Shown here piece after piece: positions 63,504 through 64,000 of a stretch of 64,000 nt of DNA (its first letter is position 1; every line of letters begins with the position of its first letter). Origin of the DNA: Dokdonia pacifica (GTDB lineage Bacteria; Bacteroidota; Bacteroidia; Flavobacteriales; Flavobacteriaceae); contig NZ_FZNY01000004.1 of NCBI RefSeq assembly GCF_900188275.1, forward strand, positions 402,263 to 466,262. The letters run 5' to 3'. The translations under genes and the position numbers were made by a program. Under the pieces are notes generated by a model. The model ran no database searches. It was given only the letters and a program-made list of their open reading frames with translations, and was not told the origin of the DNA.

Positions 63504-64000
63504 ATGAAAGATTTGAAACTATTTACCATACAGTATGTAGGTTTAAAAGAAGGAGAGCATAATTTTGAATATCAAATAGACAAGTCGTTCTTTGATTATT
63601 TTGAATTTGATGACTTTAACAGTGTCGCTATACAAGTAAGTCTTGGTTTTGAAAAAAAAACAACACTTATGCAGTTACACTTTAAAGTAGAAGGAAGCGT
63701 CAATGTAAATTGTGATCTTACTAATGAGCCTTATGATGAACCTATTCAAGGTGAATTTGAGCTTGTTGTAAAGTTCGGTCATGAATATAATGATGAGAAT
63801 GAAGAGATTCTTATTCTACCGTATGGAGAATATGAATTAAATGTGGCACATCATATTTATGAGCTTATCATTCTATCTGTTCCTAATAAAAGGGTTCACC
63901 CTGGCGTTAAGGACGGAACATTAAAATCAGAAATACTAAATAAACTTGAAGAGTTGAGTTTAGGAAGTAAAAAAGAACAAGAAAATAACGATCAGTCGGA
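63504..64000 (+). CDS. YceD/DUF177 family protein (3' partial)
   Basis: The first 165 codons of a gene that runs off the right edge. The translation begins MKDLKLFTIQYVGLKEGEH and continues with FDYFEFDDFNSVAIQVSLG, VEGSVNVNCDLTNEPYDEPI (the C-x-R/T region of DUF177) and ILPYGEYELNVAHHIYELI. DUF177 (YceD) proteins lie directly upstream of rpmF (L32) in most bacteria and take part in 23S rRNA processing; here the downstream gene is not visible. The start is supported by the -7 box at 63474. Confidence 0.88.
   Translation, partial: MKDLKLFTIQYVGLKEGEHNFEYQIDKSFFDYFEFDDFNSVAIQVSLGFEKKTTLMQLHFKVEGSVNVNCDLTNEPYDEPIQGEFELVVKFGHEYNDENEEILILPYGEYELNVAHHIYELIILSVPNKRVHPGVKDGTLKSEILNKLEELSLGSKKEQENNDQS

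Overview
The window is a chromosomal segment of a marine-type member of the family Flavobacteriaceae (phylum Bacteroidota). The evidence is low G+C content, type IX secretion (T9SS) sorting domains and SprF/OmpA partners, DUF5686, DUF5916 and DUF6090 family proteins, and the Bacteroidota -7 promoter element TAnnTTTG in front of many genes. Several of these -7 boxes overlap the first in-frame start codon, so starts were moved downstream for the beta-barrel gene at 14830, pyrH, cutC and rbfA. A short palindrome, GCTTTCGCGAAAGC, occurs ten times as a perfect copy, inside genes and between them. A Dokdonia-like genome is a reasonable guess but is not proven.

Layout. 1-6914: a giant repeat adhesin with a T9SS type B sorting domain (5' end outside the window), followed by its SprF-like and OmpA/PD40 partners. 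6915-12023: an AT-rich accessory island holding a decayed IS6-type insertion sequence, a stand-alone 712-aa GHKL ATPase fused to a PD-(D/E)XK nuclease (a putative single-gene defence system) behind a 12-bp perfect inverted repeat, a DUF6090 membrane protein, an attC-like structured element and the 5' fragment of a group II intron. The island ends at tRNA-Ser(GGA). 12328-14725: an ExbB/4-TM protein/ExbD/ExbD energy-transducing operon. 14830-20642: a beta-barrel protein, a small membrane protein, rpoN, a response regulator/histidine kinase pair and two unrecognised envelope proteins. 20858-32663: core housekeeping genes, mostly on the minus strand (asnS, an MMPL/RND exporter, a DUF5686 outer-membrane protein, frr, pyrH, tsf, rpsB, rpsI, rplM), with one spondin-domain lipoprotein on the plus strand. 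32880-36871: a DUF5916 outer-membrane protein flanked by two paralogous lipoproteins. 37018-44625: terC, polA, an SRPBCC protein, an NHL-repeat T9SS cargo protein and a membrane-anchored AraC-type regulator. 44718-45234: three tandem 138-bp units next to a promoter-terminator pair that may define a small RNA. 45640-51093: a glycosylasparaginase, a membrane protein and a GH92 mannosidase, which together look like an N-glycan degradation locus, with cutC divergent from it. 51129-64000: lepA, a TonB-receptor-like beta-barrel, a TolB-like protein, an M28 peptidase, a dus gene, an FtsX-like permease, rbfA, methylmalonyl-CoA epimerase, tRNA-Met, ribE, pdxA and the start of a YceD/DUF177 gene.

Working together: the first three genes form a secretion/adhesion module. 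ExbB/ExbD would energise TonB-dependent outer-membrane proteins such as the one at 53059. GH92 and glycosylasparaginase attack opposite ends of high-mannose N-glycans. rplM-rpsI, rpsB, tsf, pyrH and frr form the usual translation cluster. The most unusual signals are the repeated palindrome together with two 67-bp long-form relatives, the GHKL-nuclease gene, the attC-like element/group II intron junction, and the tandem repeat/small-RNA locus.
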